Positions 52,174-62,464 are shown, numbered from the stretch's first letter. The stretch is 64,000 bases of DNA from Vallitalea pronyensis (GCF_018141445.1 NZ_CP058649.1:2933001-2997000), one strand, 5' to 3'. The notes: generated by a model from the letters alone, not told the origin. Numbers and translations are program-made.

Positions 52174-53517
52174 TTGAACATTAAGATTGCGTTTATTTCA
52201 CTAGGATGTGACAAGAATCTTGTTGACAGTGAAGTGATGTTAGGTCTATTAAGAGACAAGGGCTATACGCTGATTAGCGACCAGCAGGATGCAGATGTAG
52301 TGGTTGTAAATACCTGTGGATTTATAAAGGATGCCAAAGAAGAAAGCATAGAGACCATTATTGAAATGGGGCAGTTAAAAGACAAGGGCAAGTGTCAAGC
52401 ATTGATTGTAACGGGATGTCTTGCACAGCGTTATCAAGATGAATTGGTAAAGGAGATGCCAGAGATAGATGCTATCTTAGGAGTTTCTAATTATGATAAA
52501 GTCATTGATGCTGTAGAGTCTGTCCTTCATCAGAAGAAATACGTTGCTTTTGAAGACAATGACCGTATGGTTGAGACGCAGACAGACCGTGTTCTCACGT
52601 CATCAAGCTCTTATGCTTACCTTAAGATTGCAGAAGGCTGCGATAATCACTGTACCTACTGTATCATTCCCAAAATCAGAGGCAAAATAAAAAGTAGAAC
52701 CATTGAGAGCCTTGTACAAGAAGCTAAGTACTTAGTCAGTAATGGTGTAAAAGAACTTATCCTCGTTGCACAAGATACGACCAAGTATGGTGTTGACTTA
52801 TATGGTCATAAGAAGTTACCAGCTCTTTTAAAAGAATTATGCAAGATTGATGCTCTAAAATGGATTCGCTTGTTATACTGTTATCCAGAAGAGATTACAG
52901 ATGAACTGATTGATGTGATGAGAGACGAACAGAAGGTCCTTCATTATTTGGACATGCCTATTCAACATGCCAATAATCAGATTCTAAAAAGAATGGCTCG
53001 AAAAGGTACCCAGGAAAAAATAGAGCATGTCATCAAAAAATTAAGAACCAAGATACCGGATATTTGTCTTCGAACAACGCTTATTACAGGATTTCCTGGT
53101 GAAACACATGAACAGTTTGAAGATATGAAGACATTTGTTGAAGATATGCAATTTGACCGTTTAGGTGTATTCACATATTCACCAGAAGAAGATACACCAG
53201 CAGCAACATTTGAAGATCAGATTGACGAAGAGCTGAAAGAAACGCGTAAAGATGCCATTATGGCCATGCAGCAACATATTTCAAGAAAAATAAATGATGA
53301 TTTAATCGGTTGTGAGTTAGAAGTGATGATTGAGGGCTATATGCCAGAAGATAGGGTTTATTGTGGCAGAACTTACAGAGATGCACCGGATGTTGATGGT
53401 ATGGTTTTTGTCAGTTGTCCCTATGAGCTTTTATCAGGTGATATGGTAAAAGTAAAAATAAGTGCATCCAACGAATATGATTTAATAGGAGAGATTTCAG
53501 ATGAATATTGCGAATAA
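52174..53517 (+). CDS. rimO: Ribosomal protein S12 methylthiotransferase
   Basis: A radical SAM/Fe-S enzyme that adds a methylthio group to an Asp of ribosomal protein S12. The 447-residue protein has the N-terminal UPF0004 cysteines (SLGCDKN, VNTCGF, VTGCLAQ), the radical SAM motif CDNHCTYC near 155 and a C-terminal TRAM domain. TTG 52174 is taken as start because AAGGAGTG is spaced correctly; the frame to 52129 has no ribosome site. Overlaps pgsA by 17 bp. Confidence 0.94.
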   Translation: MNIKIAFISLGCDKNLVDSEVMLGLLRDKGYTLISDQQDADVVVVNTCGFIKDAKEESIETIIEMGQLKDKGKCQALIVTGCLAQRYQDELVKEMPEIDAILGVSNYDKVIDAVESVLHQKKYVAFEDNDRMVETQTDRVLTSSSSYAYLKIAEGCDNHCTYCIIPKIRGKIKSRTIESLVQEAKYLVSNGVKELILVAQDTTKYGVDLYGHKKLPALLKELCKIDALKWIRLLYCYPEEITDELIDVMRDEQKVLHYLDMPIQHANNQILKRMARKGTQEKIEHVIKKLRTKIPDICLRTTLITGFPGETHEQFEDMKTFVEDMQFDRLGVFTYSPEEDTPAATFEDQIDEELKETRKDAIMAMQQHISRKINDDLIGCELEVMIEGYMPEDRVYCGRTYRDAPDVDGMVFVSCPYELLSGDMVKVKISASNEYDLIGEISDEYCE

Positions 53518-54034
53518 GTTAACGTTGTTTCGTGTCATATTAATACCTTTTTTCTTACTATCCTTGTATGTGATTGATGCACCCTATGGCCATATTGTCG
53601 GTGTCACGTTATTTATCATTGCAAGTTTAACGGATTTACTGGATGGTTATTTGGCCAGATCAAGGAATATGGTGACGAATTTTGGTAAATTTATGGACCC
53701 ATTAGCTGATAAGCTGCTTGTGAGTGCCGCTTTGATTTATTTTGTTGAATCCGGAGATATAGCTGCTTGGGTGGTGATTGTGATTATTAGTCGTGAATTC
53801 ATCATCAGTGGTTTTCGAATTGTTGCAGCAAAAGAAGGTGTCGTTATGGCTGCAGGTTGGTGGGGGAAAGTAAAAACCGCTGTAACTATGGTGATGATTA
53901 TTGTTATTTTATGTCAGTTTAGTTTTGCAGGTATTGAGATTATTGAACAGGTTCTGATCTATGGCGCTGTTTTCTTTACGGTAATGTCTGCTCTTGATTA
54001 TATAACGAAAAATATAAATATCTTTCATGAATAA
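53501..54034 (+). CDS. pgsA: CDP-diacylglycerol-glycerol-3-phosphate 3-phosphatidyltransferase
   Basis: Makes phosphatidylglycerophosphate at the membrane, the first committed step to phosphatidylglycerol. The 177-residue protein has about five helices and the CDP-alcohol transferase signature DGYLARSRN with FGKFMDPLADK (about 47-72). ATG 53501 lies inside the end of rimO and follows AGGAGAG. Transcription likely continues into cinA. Confidence 0.95.
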   Translation: MNIANKLTLFRVILIPFFLLSLYVIDAPYGHIVGVTLFIIASLTDLLDGYLARSRNMVTNFGKFMDPLADKLLVSAALIYFVESGDIAAWVVIVIISREFIISGFRIVAAKEGVVMAAGWWGKVKTAVTMVMIIVILCQFSFAGIEIIEQVLIYGAVFFTVMSALDYITKNINIFHE

Positions 54035-54091
54035 GTCAATGCGTATAACGTATGGCATAAAGCCATATACAATTTGAAAGGAATGATCCAT

Positions 54092-55324
54092 ATGACTGCT
54101 GAAATCATCGCAATAGGAACGGAATTATTACTGGGTGACATTTTGAATACCAACGCACAATACTTATCAAGACAGCTTGCAGATATGGGTATTTCCGTAT
54201 ACTTTCAGTCAGTTGTAGGGGATAATGAAGAACGTTTATTGGAAACATTGCACCGTGCAATGAAAAGAACAGATATCATTATTACAACTGGGGGGTTGGG
54301 ACCTACAACTGACGATTTATCAAAAGAAACCATAGCGAAAGCCCTGGGTTTATCCCTTGTGGAACATGAGGCATCTATGAAGCGCCTTATATCTTTTTTT
54401 AAAAGCCGCCATATATCCATGGCTAAGAGCAATTTAAAACAAGCAATGATACCAGAAGGTGCCACGGTTTTAGAAAACAATAACGGTACAGCACCTGGTT
54501 TTATGGTAAAAACAGATCAAAATATTATCATTGTGTTGCCTGGTCCTCCTAACGAAATGATACCCATGTACCAAGAGAGCGTTAAACCCATATTAGAGGA
54601 CCTAAGTGACGGTATTATCTTTTCTAGGACTTTGAAATGCTGTGGTATCGGAGAAAGCACCGTTGCTGAGAAGATTCAGCATATTATTGACCGTCAAACG
54701 AACCCAACCATTGCACCTTACGCTAAGAGTGGTGAAGTACATCTGCGCATTACAGCTAAAAGCCAAGATGAAGCAGAAGCAATTAAGCTTATTGATACCA
54801 TGGAAGCAGAAGTCAGGGGGATTGTTGGGGATTATATCTACACCACAGACCAGCGTACATTAGAAGAAACGGTTGTTGATGAATTGAGAGAAAAAGGGTA
54901 TACCTTATCTGTGGCCGAGTCATGTACAGGAGGTTTATTAAGCGGGCGTATCATCAACTGTTCAGGTGTTTCCGATGTGTATTTAGAAGGTTTTATCACC
55001 TATTCAAATGAAGCCAAAATGAAACATCTTGGGGTTAAAAAAGAGATACTTGATACCTACAGTGCGGTGAGTGAAGAAACTGCCAGAGCCATGGTAGAAG
55101 GATTAGTCAAACATTCTGGTACATCCACAGGCATTGCTATAACAGGTATTGCAGGTCCAACTGGAGGGACGAAAGAAAAGCCAGTAGGGTTAGTTTATAT
55201 AAGTGTGTATTGTGGGGGGAAGACCATTGTCAAGAAATATCATTTTAATGGTAACCGCCATAAAGTAAGAGAAAGAGCTGTTGTACAAGGGCTTATTATG
55301 TTGTGGAATGAATTAAATAGCTGA
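54092..55324 (+). CDS. cinA: CinA-like protein (competence/damage-inducible, NMN deamidase type)
   Basis: A 410-residue protein with an N-terminal MoCF-like domain (IAIGTELLLGDI, TTGGLGPTTDD, LPGPPNEM) and a C-terminal amidase-like domain (ESCTGGLLSGRI near 275, ITGIAGPTGGT near 353) linked to NMN or nicotinamide-nucleotide deamidation and pyrophosphatase action. In Firmicutes cinA commonly precedes recA, as here. ATG 54092 follows GAAAGGAATG. No clear terminator before the recA promoter. Confidence 0.93.
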   Translation: MTAEIIAIGTELLLGDILNTNAQYLSRQLADMGISVYFQSVVGDNEERLLETLHRAMKRTDIIITTGGLGPTTDDLSKETIAKALGLSLVEHEASMKRLISFFKSRHISMAKSNLKQAMIPEGATVLENNNGTAPGFMVKTDQNIIIVLPGPPNEMIPMYQESVKPILEDLSDGIIFSRTLKCCGIGESTVAEKIQHIIDRQTNPTIAPYAKSGEVHLRITAKSQDEAEAIKLIDTMEAEVRGIVGDYIYTTDQRTLEETVVDELREKGYTLSVAESCTGGLLSGRIINCSGVSDVYLEGFITYSNEAKMKHLGVKKEILDTYSAVSEETARAMVEGLVKHSGTSTGIAITGIAGPTGGTKEKPVGLVYISVYCGGKTIVKKYHFNGNRHKVRERAVVQGLIMLWNELNS

Positions 55325-55355
55325 AAAATGATAACACAACATTTTTAAAAATAGG

Positions 55356-55384
55356 TTGACGCCAACACAAATGTATATTATAAT
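55356..55384 (+). promoter_or_regulatory. recA promoter
   Basis: TTGACG at 55356-55361 and TATAAT at 55379-55384, 17-bp spacer: close to consensus for sigma-A. Confidence 0.88.
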
Positions 55385-55390
55385 AAAAGG

Positions 55391-55404
55391 CGAACATAAG
55401 TTCG
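55391..55404. promoter_or_regulatory. LexA (SOS) operator of recA
   Basis: CGAACATAAGTTCG matches the Gram-positive LexA box (GAAC, 4 bp, GTTC) with one base off a perfect palindrome. It covers the predicted transcription start, so LexA would block recA until DNA damage. Confidence 0.9.
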
Positions 55405-55451
55405 TAACTTCCTAAATTTGAAAGGGGGCACCTAGTTAATAGGGCAAAATT

Positions 55452-56501
55452 ATGAAAGAAAATGATAAGAAAAGAGCATTGGATGCAGCAATTTTAAATA
55501 TTGAAAAACAATATGGAAAAGGTTCAATCATGAAGTTAGGTGAATCCAAAGAAAACATGCATGTTGAAACTGTTCCTACAGGTGCATTAAGTTTAGATAT
55601 CGCCCTTGGTGCTGGTGGTATTCCAAAGGGAAGGATTGTTGAAGTCTATGGACCAGAATCAAGTGGTAAAACCACCGTTGCATTACATATGGTAGCAGAA
55701 GTTCAGAAAATGGGTGGTATTGCAGGTTTTGTTGATGCAGAGCATGCCCTTGACCCTGAATATGCAAGTAAGATAGGTGTCGATATTGATAATTTATATA
55801 TATCACAACCGGATAATGGTGAGCAAGCGTTAGAAATTACAGAGACAATGGTGCGTTCAGGTGCTATTGATATTGTTATCATTGACTCGGTAGCCGCACT
55901 TGTACCAAGAGCAGAAATTGAAGGTGAAATGGGAGATTCTCATGTAGGTCTTCAAGCAAGGTTGATGTCCCAAGCGCTTAGAAAGTTAACAGCTGTTATT
56001 AATCGTTCGAATTGTATTGTGATCTTCATTAATCAGCTACGTGAAAAAGTTGGTGTGATGTTTGGTAGTCCTGAGACAACGACTGGTGGTCGTGCCCTTA
56101 AGTTTTATTCATCTGTAAGACTTGATGTGCGTCGTATTGAGACATTGAAGCAAAGTACAGACATGATTGGAAACCGTGTAAGGGTTAAAGTTGTTAAGAA
56201 TAAAATTGCACCACCATTTAAGACAGCTGAATTTGATATTATGTTTGGTAAAGGAATATCCATAGAAGGCGATCTCTTGGATTTAGCTACACATATTAAC
56301 ATTGTTAATAAGAGTGGTGCTTGGTATTCGTATAATGATATTCGTTTAGGTCAGGGTAGAGAAAATGCTAAGCAGTACTTTATCGACAATCCTGATTTAT
56401 TAAAAGAGATTGATACCCTTGTAAGAAAACATTATGAACTACCCGTTAAAGAAACGGCAGAAGATAAAAATCCAAAAACGGAAGAAAAAGCCAAAAAATA
56501 A
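55452..56501 (+). CDS. recA: Recombinase A
   Basis: Strand-exchange ATPase and co-protease for LexA. The 349-residue protein has Walker [10 protein letters not shown] near 67, Walker [12 protein letters not shown] near 141, the L2-preceding MSQALRKLT and [20 protein letters not shown] segments near 194, and a Lys/Glu-rich tail. ATG 55452. The leader from the predicted start is about 60 bases and includes AAAGGGGGC. Its regulator gene recX lies downstream after one unrelated gene. Confidence 0.98.
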   Translation: MKENDKKRALDAAILNIEKQYGKGSIMKLGESKENMHVETVPTGALSLDIALGAGGIPKGRIVEVYGPESSGKTTVALHMVAEVQKMGGIAGFVDAEHALDPEYASKIGVDIDNLYISQPDNGEQALEITETMVRSGAIDIVIIDSVAALVPRAEIEGEMGDSHVGLQARLMSQALRKLTAVINRSNCIVIFINQLREKVGVMFGSPETTTGGRALKFYSSVRLDVRRIETLKQSTDMIGNRVRVKVVKNKIAPPFKTAEFDIMFGKGISIEGDLLDLATHINIVNKSGAWYSYNDIRLGQGRENAKQYFIDNPDLLKEIDTLVRKHYELPVKETAEDKNPKTEEKAKK

Positions 56502-56581
56502 AACCTTGTGAGCAAGTATGAAGGTTTAGTTCCCATAACAAACTAAAATCTTTATACACAAACTATATATAATCTAAAAGT

Positions 56582-56622
56582 AAGGGACTGTCTGAGAATA
56601 TACAGATCAAGTCCCTTGCTTT
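56582..56622 (+). terminator. Rho-independent terminator of recA
   Basis: AAGGGACT at 56582 pairs with AGTCCCTT at 56610, inner loop with extra pairing, followed by a T-rich run. Confidence 0.75.
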
Positions 56623-56773
56623 GATTTTGGAAGTTATACCTTATTGTGCTTATTCTGATTTAGAATAAAACAAGCGTGTAAAATTCGTTTACACCCTTGT
56701 CATCATAATATCTTTAAAATAACAACATCATGGCACAATATATGAGGTTTAACTAAGGTATGGAGGAAAGTAA

Positions 56774-57700
56774 ATGGAGACGTTATCAAAGCTATTATTC
56801 AATCAGTGCAGTCGTTTTATGATAGAAGAGGCAAGGCCTCTAGAACGGTATTTATTTGAAAATCATTTTGTACGGCCATGTGAAAAAGACATTATTCGTT
56901 CTTTGGGTAATTATCAAAATAAAGACGGTGGGTTTGGTCATGGTATTGAATCCGATTTCGTATTGCCTAATTCGTCGCCTATGGCTACTTCTGTTGGTTT
57001 GAGACATCTTAGTAAGCTTGACCATCATGAAGAAGCTATGGAGATGATTAAGCATGCTGTAGCTTATTTAGAAAATATATATCGAGCAGACAGAAAAGGA
57101 TGGGTTACTGTACCAGAAGATGTGAATGATTATGCCCACGCGCCTTGGTGGACATTCGATACAAGTACGGGTATGACCATCATTGACAAGTTTTGGGGCA
57201 ATCCATCAGCAGAACTCATTGGTTATCTCTATAAATATAGACATCAAGTAACCCGATTAGATGTTGATGATTTATTAGAAACAGCCATTAGGCATCTTAA
57301 CGAAACAGATAATTTTGAGTCCTTTCATGAAATCTATTGTTATATTGATTTGTATGAAACATTACCTGCAAAACAGGCTAATCGAATAAAAAAGAAGCTT
57401 ACGGTTGCTATTGGTCAACTTGTCAATACCAATCCTAATGATTGGGATACTTATGTAGCTAAGCCCTTAGATTTTATACGAAGATCACAGGAAACTTTTG
57501 GTATGGCCATGGCTGATATCCATAAGAACTTAGACTATATCATTAAGCAGATACGTAACCATGGTGTGATAAAGCCAAATTGGTCATGGCGTGAGGAATA
57601 TGAAGCCCAATGGGAAATAGCTGAAGCAGAATGGACAGGTTTAGGTACTTTACTAGCTTTGTTGGCTCTTGACCAATTTAATCGAATTGATAAAACATAA
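56774..57700 (+). CDS. Alpha/alpha-toroid (prenyltransferase/squalene-cyclase-like repeat) protein
   Basis: A 308-residue helical protein. LGNYQNKDGGFGHGIESDF near residue 47 is typical of terpenoid-cyclase/prenyltransferase toroid repeats, and other paired helices with W and GG turns follow. It has no DxDD or DDXD catalytic motif and no signal peptide, so it is probably not a terpene cyclase; it may bind a polymer or peptide. Not recognised by name. ATG 56774 follows GGAGGAAAG. It separates recA from recX. Confidence 0.6.
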   Translation: METLSKLLFNQCSRFMIEEARPLERYLFENHFVRPCEKDIIRSLGNYQNKDGGFGHGIESDFVLPNSSPMATSVGLRHLSKLDHHEEAMEMIKHAVAYLENIYRADRKGWVTVPEDVNDYAHAPWWTFDTSTGMTIIDKFWGNPSAELIGYLYKYRHQVTRLDVDDLLETAIRHLNETDNFESFHEIYCYIDLYETLPAKQANRIKKKLTVAIGQLVNTNPNDWDTYVAKPLDFIRRSQETFGMAMADIHKNLDYIIKQIRNHGVIKPNWSWREEYEAQWEIAEAEWTGLGTLLALLALDQFNRIDKT

Positions 57701-57753
57701 TCCATGACAGAATAAGATAATTGTTTCTAAATGTTATATAGAAGGTGGAGCAT

Positions 57754-58371
57754 ATGATCATAACTGATATTCAACAAAATAAGCGTTTTAAAAATTACCT
57801 TGACATTTATTTGGACCATGAATATGCTTTCTTTCTCACCAATCGTGAAATAAAATACTTAAAATTGAATAAAGGAGACCAGATAATGGAATCCTCTTTA
57901 AATAACATCTATAGAGATTATGTCTATCCTAGAGCACGTAATCGCGCTTTTCGTTTATTACAAAGAAGAGATATGACGAAGTTAGAGATGGTTAACAAAT
58001 TAAAGCTTTCTGGTAACAGTCCCGTTGTTATAGACTATATCCTTTCTCTTTTAGAAGAGTACCATTATATTGATGATGATGCCTATGCAAATAAATATAT
58101 CAGTTATAATAAGGAAAGAAAAAGTATATTACAAATGAAAATGGAACTTGGAAGAAAAGGCGTACCAAAGGACATTATTGTAAGGCACCTGGAAGATGCC
58201 CATGTATGCGAAGAAAAAGTAGCTTACGCTCTTTTGGAAAAAAAGTATAAAAATCAACAACAAATGGATGAGAAAATAAAAAAAAGAATGATGGGATTTT
58301 TACTAAGAAAAGGGTATCCATATCATCTAGTGAATAAGGTAATTTGTCATTTTATAGAGCAAAAATACTAA
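57754..58371 (+). CDS. recX: Regulatory protein RecX
   Basis: Binds RecA filaments and limits their activity. The 205-residue protein has the RecX three-helix repeats: ARNRAFRLLQRRDMTKLEMVNKL (about 65-87), YIDDDAYANKYI near 105 and MELGRKGVPKDII near 129. An N-terminal 60-residue region with DIYLDHEYAFFL is common in clostridial RecX. ATG 57754 follows GAAGGTGGAG. Confidence 0.9.
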   Translation: MIITDIQQNKRFKNYLDIYLDHEYAFFLTNREIKYLKLNKGDQIMESSLNNIYRDYVYPRARNRAFRLLQRRDMTKLEMVNKLKLSGNSPVVIDYILSLLEEYHYIDDDAYANKYISYNKERKSILQMKMELGRKGVPKDIIVRHLEDAHVCEEKVAYALLEKKYKNQQQMDEKIKKRMMGFLLRKGYPYHLVNKVICHFIEQKY

Positions 58372-58532
58372 AACCATAGGACAGATGAAGGCAAGACTAT
58401 GTATAATATCCATATTATTCTAAAAGACTTCTTAATACAACTTGACATAATATCTAAAACGTTATAAAATTTATATGTTATGGAAAATAACATCATGCAC
58501 AATGAAAAATAAATAAAGAGGAGGTGTTAGCA

Positions 58533-60092
58533 TTGGACATAAATTTATTTGTCGCATTGGGAATAACATTAGTCGTAGCAATCATCGTTGGAGTAATTAC
58601 TTTTAAGCTTGGTGTTTCTTATAGAATGAAGGTAGCCGAACAACAATATGGTTCAGCAGAACAAAAAGCCAGAAAAATTGTTGATGATGCCATCAAAGAA
58701 GCTGAATCGATCAAACGTGAAGCGCGTTTGGAGATTAAGGAAGAAACTTACAAAATCAAGAGTGATTTAGACAAAGAAGTAAAAGATAGAAGAAATGAGT
58801 TACAGCGTCTTGAGCGACGACTTCTTCAAAAAGAAGAATCTTTAGATAAAAAAGCAGAAGCATTTGAAAGAAAAGAAACGTCATTAGCATCAAAAGAAGA
58901 TCATTTGAATAAAATGAAAACGGAAGTAAAAGAGCTACACAATCAACAAGTGACAGAGTTAGAGAAAATTTCTGGCCTCACCTCCACACAAGCAAAAGAA
59001 TACCTTTTGAAGTCTGTTGAAAATGAAGTGAAACACGAAACAGCGATTCTTGTGAAAGAATTGGAAGTGAAAGCTAAAGAAGAGGCTAATAAGAAATCAA
59101 GAGAAATATTAGCGAATGTTATACAAAAATGTGCAGTTGATCATGTTGCAGAGACTACAGTATCTGTAGTACCTCTCCCAAGTGATGAAATGAAAGGAAG
59201 AATAATAGGTCGCGAAGGTAGAAACATTCGAACCTTAGAGACTTTAACAGGCATAGATCTTATTATTGATGATACACCTGAAGCTGTTATACTTTCTGGA
59301 TTTGATCCAATAAGAAGAGAAGTAGCAAGAATTGCACTTGAAAAACTCATTGTTGATGGAAGAATCCATCCAGCAAGAATTGAAGAAATGGTGGAAAAAG
59401 CTAAACGAGAAGTGGAGAATATCATACGCGAAGAAGGGGAAATGGCCACCTTCGATGCAGGTGTTCACGGCTTACACCATGAGTTAGTGCGATTGCTTGG
59501 TAAGATGAAATTTAGAACAAGCTATGGACAGAGTGTATTAAAACATTCTATTGAAGTATCCCATCTAAGTGGATTAATTGCTGGTGAAATCGGTGTTGAT
59601 GTGAGAATTGCTAAACGTGCAGGTTTATTACATGACATTGGTAAATCCGTTGACCACGAGATGGAAGGCTCACATGTTTCTATTGGTGCTGATTTATGTA
59701 GAAAATACAAAGAGTCAGATTTAATTGTTAATGCTGTTGAGGCACATCATGGCGATGTTGAACCTACAAGTATTATAGCCGTTATTGTTCAAGCAGCTGA
59801 TGCTATTTCTGCTGCAAGACCAGGAGCACGTCGTGAGACATTGGAAACATATATTAAACGTCTTCAAAGGCTTGAAGAAATTGCTACAGAATTTAAAGGT
59901 GTCGATAAATCTTTTGCTATACAAGCAGGTAGAGAAATTAGAATCATGGTACTTCCAGATCAAACAACCGATGAGGAAATGGTATTACTCGCTAGAGATG
60001 TTTCCAAGAAAATTGAGGAAGAGTTGGAGTACCCTGGTCAAATTAAAGTAAATGTCATACGAGAAACAAGAGCAGTTGAATATGCAAAATAA
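58533..60092 (+). CDS. rny: Ribonuclease Y
   Basis: Membrane-anchored endoribonuclease that starts mRNA decay. The 519-residue protein has one N-terminal helix (about 5-27), a long coiled coil of Glu/Lys-rich heptads (about 35-175), a KH domain ([15 protein letters not shown] near 223) and an HD domain ([12 protein letters not shown] near 364, EAHHGDVEP near 395). Start is likely TTG 58533, eight bases after GAGGAGG; GTG 58524 is an alternative. Confidence 0.96.
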   Translation: MDINLFVALGITLVVAIIVGVITFKLGVSYRMKVAEQQYGSAEQKARKIVDDAIKEAESIKREARLEIKEETYKIKSDLDKEVKDRRNELQRLERRLLQKEESLDKKAEAFERKETSLASKEDHLNKMKTEVKELHNQQVTELEKISGLTSTQAKEYLLKSVENEVKHETAILVKELEVKAKEEANKKSREILANVIQKCAVDHVAETTVSVVPLPSDEMKGRIIGREGRNIRTLETLTGIDLIIDDTPEAVILSGFDPIRREVARIALEKLIVDGRIHPARIEEMVEKAKREVENIIREEGEMATFDAGVHGLHHELVRLLGKMKFRTSYGQSVLKHSIEVSHLSGLIAGEIGVDVRIAKRAGLLHDIGKSVDHEMEGSHVSIGADLCRKYKESDLIVNAVEAHHGDVEPTSIIAVIVQAADAISAARPGARRETLETYIKRLQRLEEIATEFKGVDKSFAIQAGREIRIMVLPDQTTDEEMVLLARDVSKKIEEELEYPGQIKVNVIRETRAVEYAK

Positions 60093-60094
60093 AT

Positions 60095-60123
60095 AAAAAA
60101 ACGTGAGAAATCACGTTTTTTTT
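60095..60123 (+). terminator. Rho-independent terminator of rny
   Basis: AAAAAACGTGA pairs with TCACGTTTTTT around a 5-base loop; T8 follows within the stem end. Confidence 0.93.
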
Positions 60124-60352
60124 ATTGGACAAATGATACCATAATAAATACATTTTTTTCCTAGGATATTTTCAAATTAAATAAAGTTCAATCACTTATT
60201 AAGAAAAATTATGTAACTATGTGACAGGATTTACCTAAGAACAACTGCGCTTTTAAGAAAAAATTGATTGAAAAAAAGGAATATACTATTTTCTATTGAA
60301 TTAATACATTATAAGGTTTAAACCATTTTTATTCAAAAGGGGGGCTTTACAA

Positions 60353-60613
60353 GTGGAAGTTTTAAAAGTTGCTGCAAAATCTAATCCCAATTCGGTAGCT
60401 GGTGCTCTTGCCAATACAATCCGTGAACAAGGCGGCGCTGAACTACAAGCCATTGGTGCAGGCGCATTAAACCAAGCAATTAAAGCAATAATTATTGCAA
60501 GAGGATATGTGGCACCATCAGGTATTGACCTTGTGTGTATTCCAGCTTTCACTGATATTGATATTAACGGAGAAGAGAGAACAGCCATTAAACTGATTGT
60601 GCAATCCAAATAA
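60353..60613 (+). CDS. spoVS: Stage V sporulation protein S
   Basis: An 86-residue Alba-like nucleic-acid-binding protein needed for efficient sporulation. The sequence begins EVLKVAAKSNPNSVAGALA and ends KLIVQSK, with GAGALNQAIKAIIIARGY in the middle: almost invariant in spore formers. GTG 60353 follows GGGGGGC. A terminator is 35 bp downstream. Placement after rny matches Bacillus (ymdA-ymdB-spoVS, here without ymdB). Confidence 0.96.
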   Translation: MEVLKVAAKSNPNSVAGALANTIREQGGAELQAIGAGALNQAIKAIIIARGYVAPSGIDLVCIPAFTDIDINGEERTAIKLIVQSK

Positions 60614-61032
60614 TGAAGCAAGCATGAATAACGTTAAATAAAATTTAAAGTGTGCATTAGCACACTTTTCTTTTTTATGTAAAATACGATTTTACTGTAT
60701 TTTAAATTACCTATATAGGGAGTTTGGATATTTAATATAATGAGTTGTTGGCATAATACTTGATTTTACAAGAAGTTAATGCTTTAATAAAAGGGATAAT
60801 AGAAAATAATGGTTTATTGCGAAACATAAATAGACCCTGCACCCATGAAATAAATGATTTGGAAATGAAACATCAAAATATAAAATTGCAAAATACACGA
60901 ATTATACCCATTAAAAAGAATAAAATCTGTAAAAAATGAATAATTGATGTCAACAACTTGCAAAAATGCATAAAATGTATTACAATAGGTATAATTAAGA
61001 TAAGCGATATAAGAAAAGGGTGGTGTTGATAC
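60614..61032. other. Intergenic region between spoVS and the aminotransferase gene
   Basis: About 419 bp. After the terminator at 60646-60677 there is AT-rich DNA with no gene. TATAAT at 60990-60995 could be the -10 box of the aminotransferase gene; its -35 is not clear. TTGATGTCAA at 60944-60953 is a short inverted repeat near it. Confidence 0.5.
60646..60677 (+). terminator. Rho-independent terminator of spoVS
   Basis: AAAGTGTGC and GCACACTTT form a 9-bp stem with a 4-base loop, followed by TCTTTTTT. Confidence 0.92.
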
Positions 61033-62226
61033 ATGATTTTATCACAGAAAGCAGCAGACATAAAACCTTCATCCACATTGGCCATAACAGCTAAGGCTAA
61101 GCAAATGAAAGCTGATGGTATAGATGTAGTAGGATTTGGTGCAGGAGAGCCAGACTTTGATACACCAGACCACATAAAAGCAGCAGCAGTAAAAGCCATG
61201 GACGATGGATTTACAAAATACACACCTGCTTCTGGTATACCTGCACTAAAAGCAGCCATATGTAAGAAACTAGCAGATGAAAATGGTGTCACATATGCAA
61301 CCAATCAGATTGTTGTAAGTAACGGGGCTAAACATAGCCTTACCAATACATTTATGGCTATTCTCAATCCTTCTGACGAAGTCATCATTCCAGGACCTTT
61401 CTGGTTAAGTTATAAGCAGATGGTCAAGATTGCAGATGGCGTACCTGTTATTGTACGTACTAAAAAAGAAAACCATTATAAAGCAACCATTGATGAACTT
61501 GAAGGGGCTTTAACCAATAAAACAAAAGCACTGTTAATTAATAGCCCAAGTAATCCAACAGGTATGGTTTATACAGAAGAGGAATTAAGAGAAATTGCTG
61601 ATTTTGTAGTTAAGCATAATCTCTATGTGGTATCCGATGAAATCTATGAAAAATTAATTTATGGAAATGAAAAACATGTAAGCATTGCATCCTTTAATGA
61701 AGAGATTTATAAACGTACGATTATGATTAACGGTGTGTCTAAAACATATGCCATGACGGGATGGCGAATAGGTTATGCAGCAGCGCCAGCTGATATTGCT
61801 AAGATCATGTCCAATATACAGAGCCATGCATCATCTAATCCTAACTCTTTAGCGCAAAAGGCAGCTTTAGCAGCCATAAGTGGTCCACAAGAATGTGTAC
61901 AGATGATGAAAGCAGCTTTTAATAAACGAAGAGATTATATGTATGAGCGTATCGCCAAGATGCCTTATATCTCTGCCATTAAGCCTCAAGGAGCTTTTTA
62001 TTTATTTGTTGACTTAGACCTTGCATTAGGAAAGTCTTATAAAGATGAAGTTATCGATGATGCAAATACCTTTGCAAAATTGATATTAGATGACCAAAAG
62101 GTAGCTGTTGTACCATGTACTGATTTTGGTTACTCAACCCACTTTCGATTATCCTATGCCAGTTCCATGGAAAACATCCAAAAAGGTTTAGACAGGATGG
62201 AAGCCTTTTTAAATAACTTACAATAA
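61033..62226 (+). CDS. Class I PLP-dependent aspartate aminotransferase
   Basis: Transfers the amino group between aspartate or an aromatic/branched amino acid and 2-oxoglutarate. The 397-residue protein has the fold-type I residues: GAGEPDFDTPDHIK near 36, SNGAKHSL near 96, NSPSNPTG near 172, SDEIYEKL near 203, the PLP lysine in GVSKTYAMTGWRIGY near 237 and FRLSYA near 375. Most similar in pattern to AspC/AspB of the 1-beta group. ATG 61033 follows GGGTGGTG. Confidence 0.93.
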   Translation: MILSQKAADIKPSSTLAITAKAKQMKADGIDVVGFGAGEPDFDTPDHIKAAAVKAMDDGFTKYTPASGIPALKAAICKKLADENGVTYATNQIVVSNGAKHSLTNTFMAILNPSDEVIIPGPFWLSYKQMVKIADGVPVIVRTKKENHYKATIDELEGALTNKTKALLINSPSNPTGMVYTEEELREIADFVVKHNLYVVSDEIYEKLIYGNEKHVSIASFNEEIYKRTIMINGVSKTYAMTGWRIGYAAAPADIAKIMSNIQSHASSNPNSLAQKAALAAISGPQECVQMMKAAFNKRRDYMYERIAKMPYISAIKPQGAFYLFVDLDLALGKSYKDEVIDDANTFAKLILDDQKVAVVPCTDFGYSTHFRLSYASSMENIQKGLDRMEAFLNNLQ

Positions 62227-62232
62227 AATAGG

Positions 62233-62282
62233 CCTTGCTCTTAAGTTGTTGTAATAATGGCTATATAGAGCATGGTTTTTTT
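62233..62282 (+). terminator. Terminator of the aminotransferase gene
   Basis: CCTTGCTCT at 62233 pairs, with one mismatch, with AGAGCATGG at 62267, followed by T7. Confidence 0.65.
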
Positions 62283-62334
62283 GTGGAAATTTACTTGCGT
62301 ATTGAAGGATTTTACTTTATCATAGAAGAGTCTT

Positions 62335-62423
62335 GTTCTTCACCAAATGATGGGGTTGACGATGATGAGTGAACATGGATGAAGCGTTTGGCTTGCAGTC
62401 AACGGTATCCTTTAGTGAAGAAC
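62335..62423 (+). promoter_or_regulatory. Long imperfect hairpin in the purB leader
   Basis: GTTCTTCAC at 62335-62343 pairs with GTGAAGAAC at 62415-62423; AAA and GATG pair with ATC and TTT inside; GTTGAC at 62355-62360 pairs with GTCAAC at 62398-62403, closing a 37-base apical loop. It lies 41 bp before purB. No known purine or other riboswitch class was recognised. Confidence 0.55.
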
Positions 62424-62464
62424 CATCAAATATAGTGTTTACACATAGGAAAGGATGATTAACA

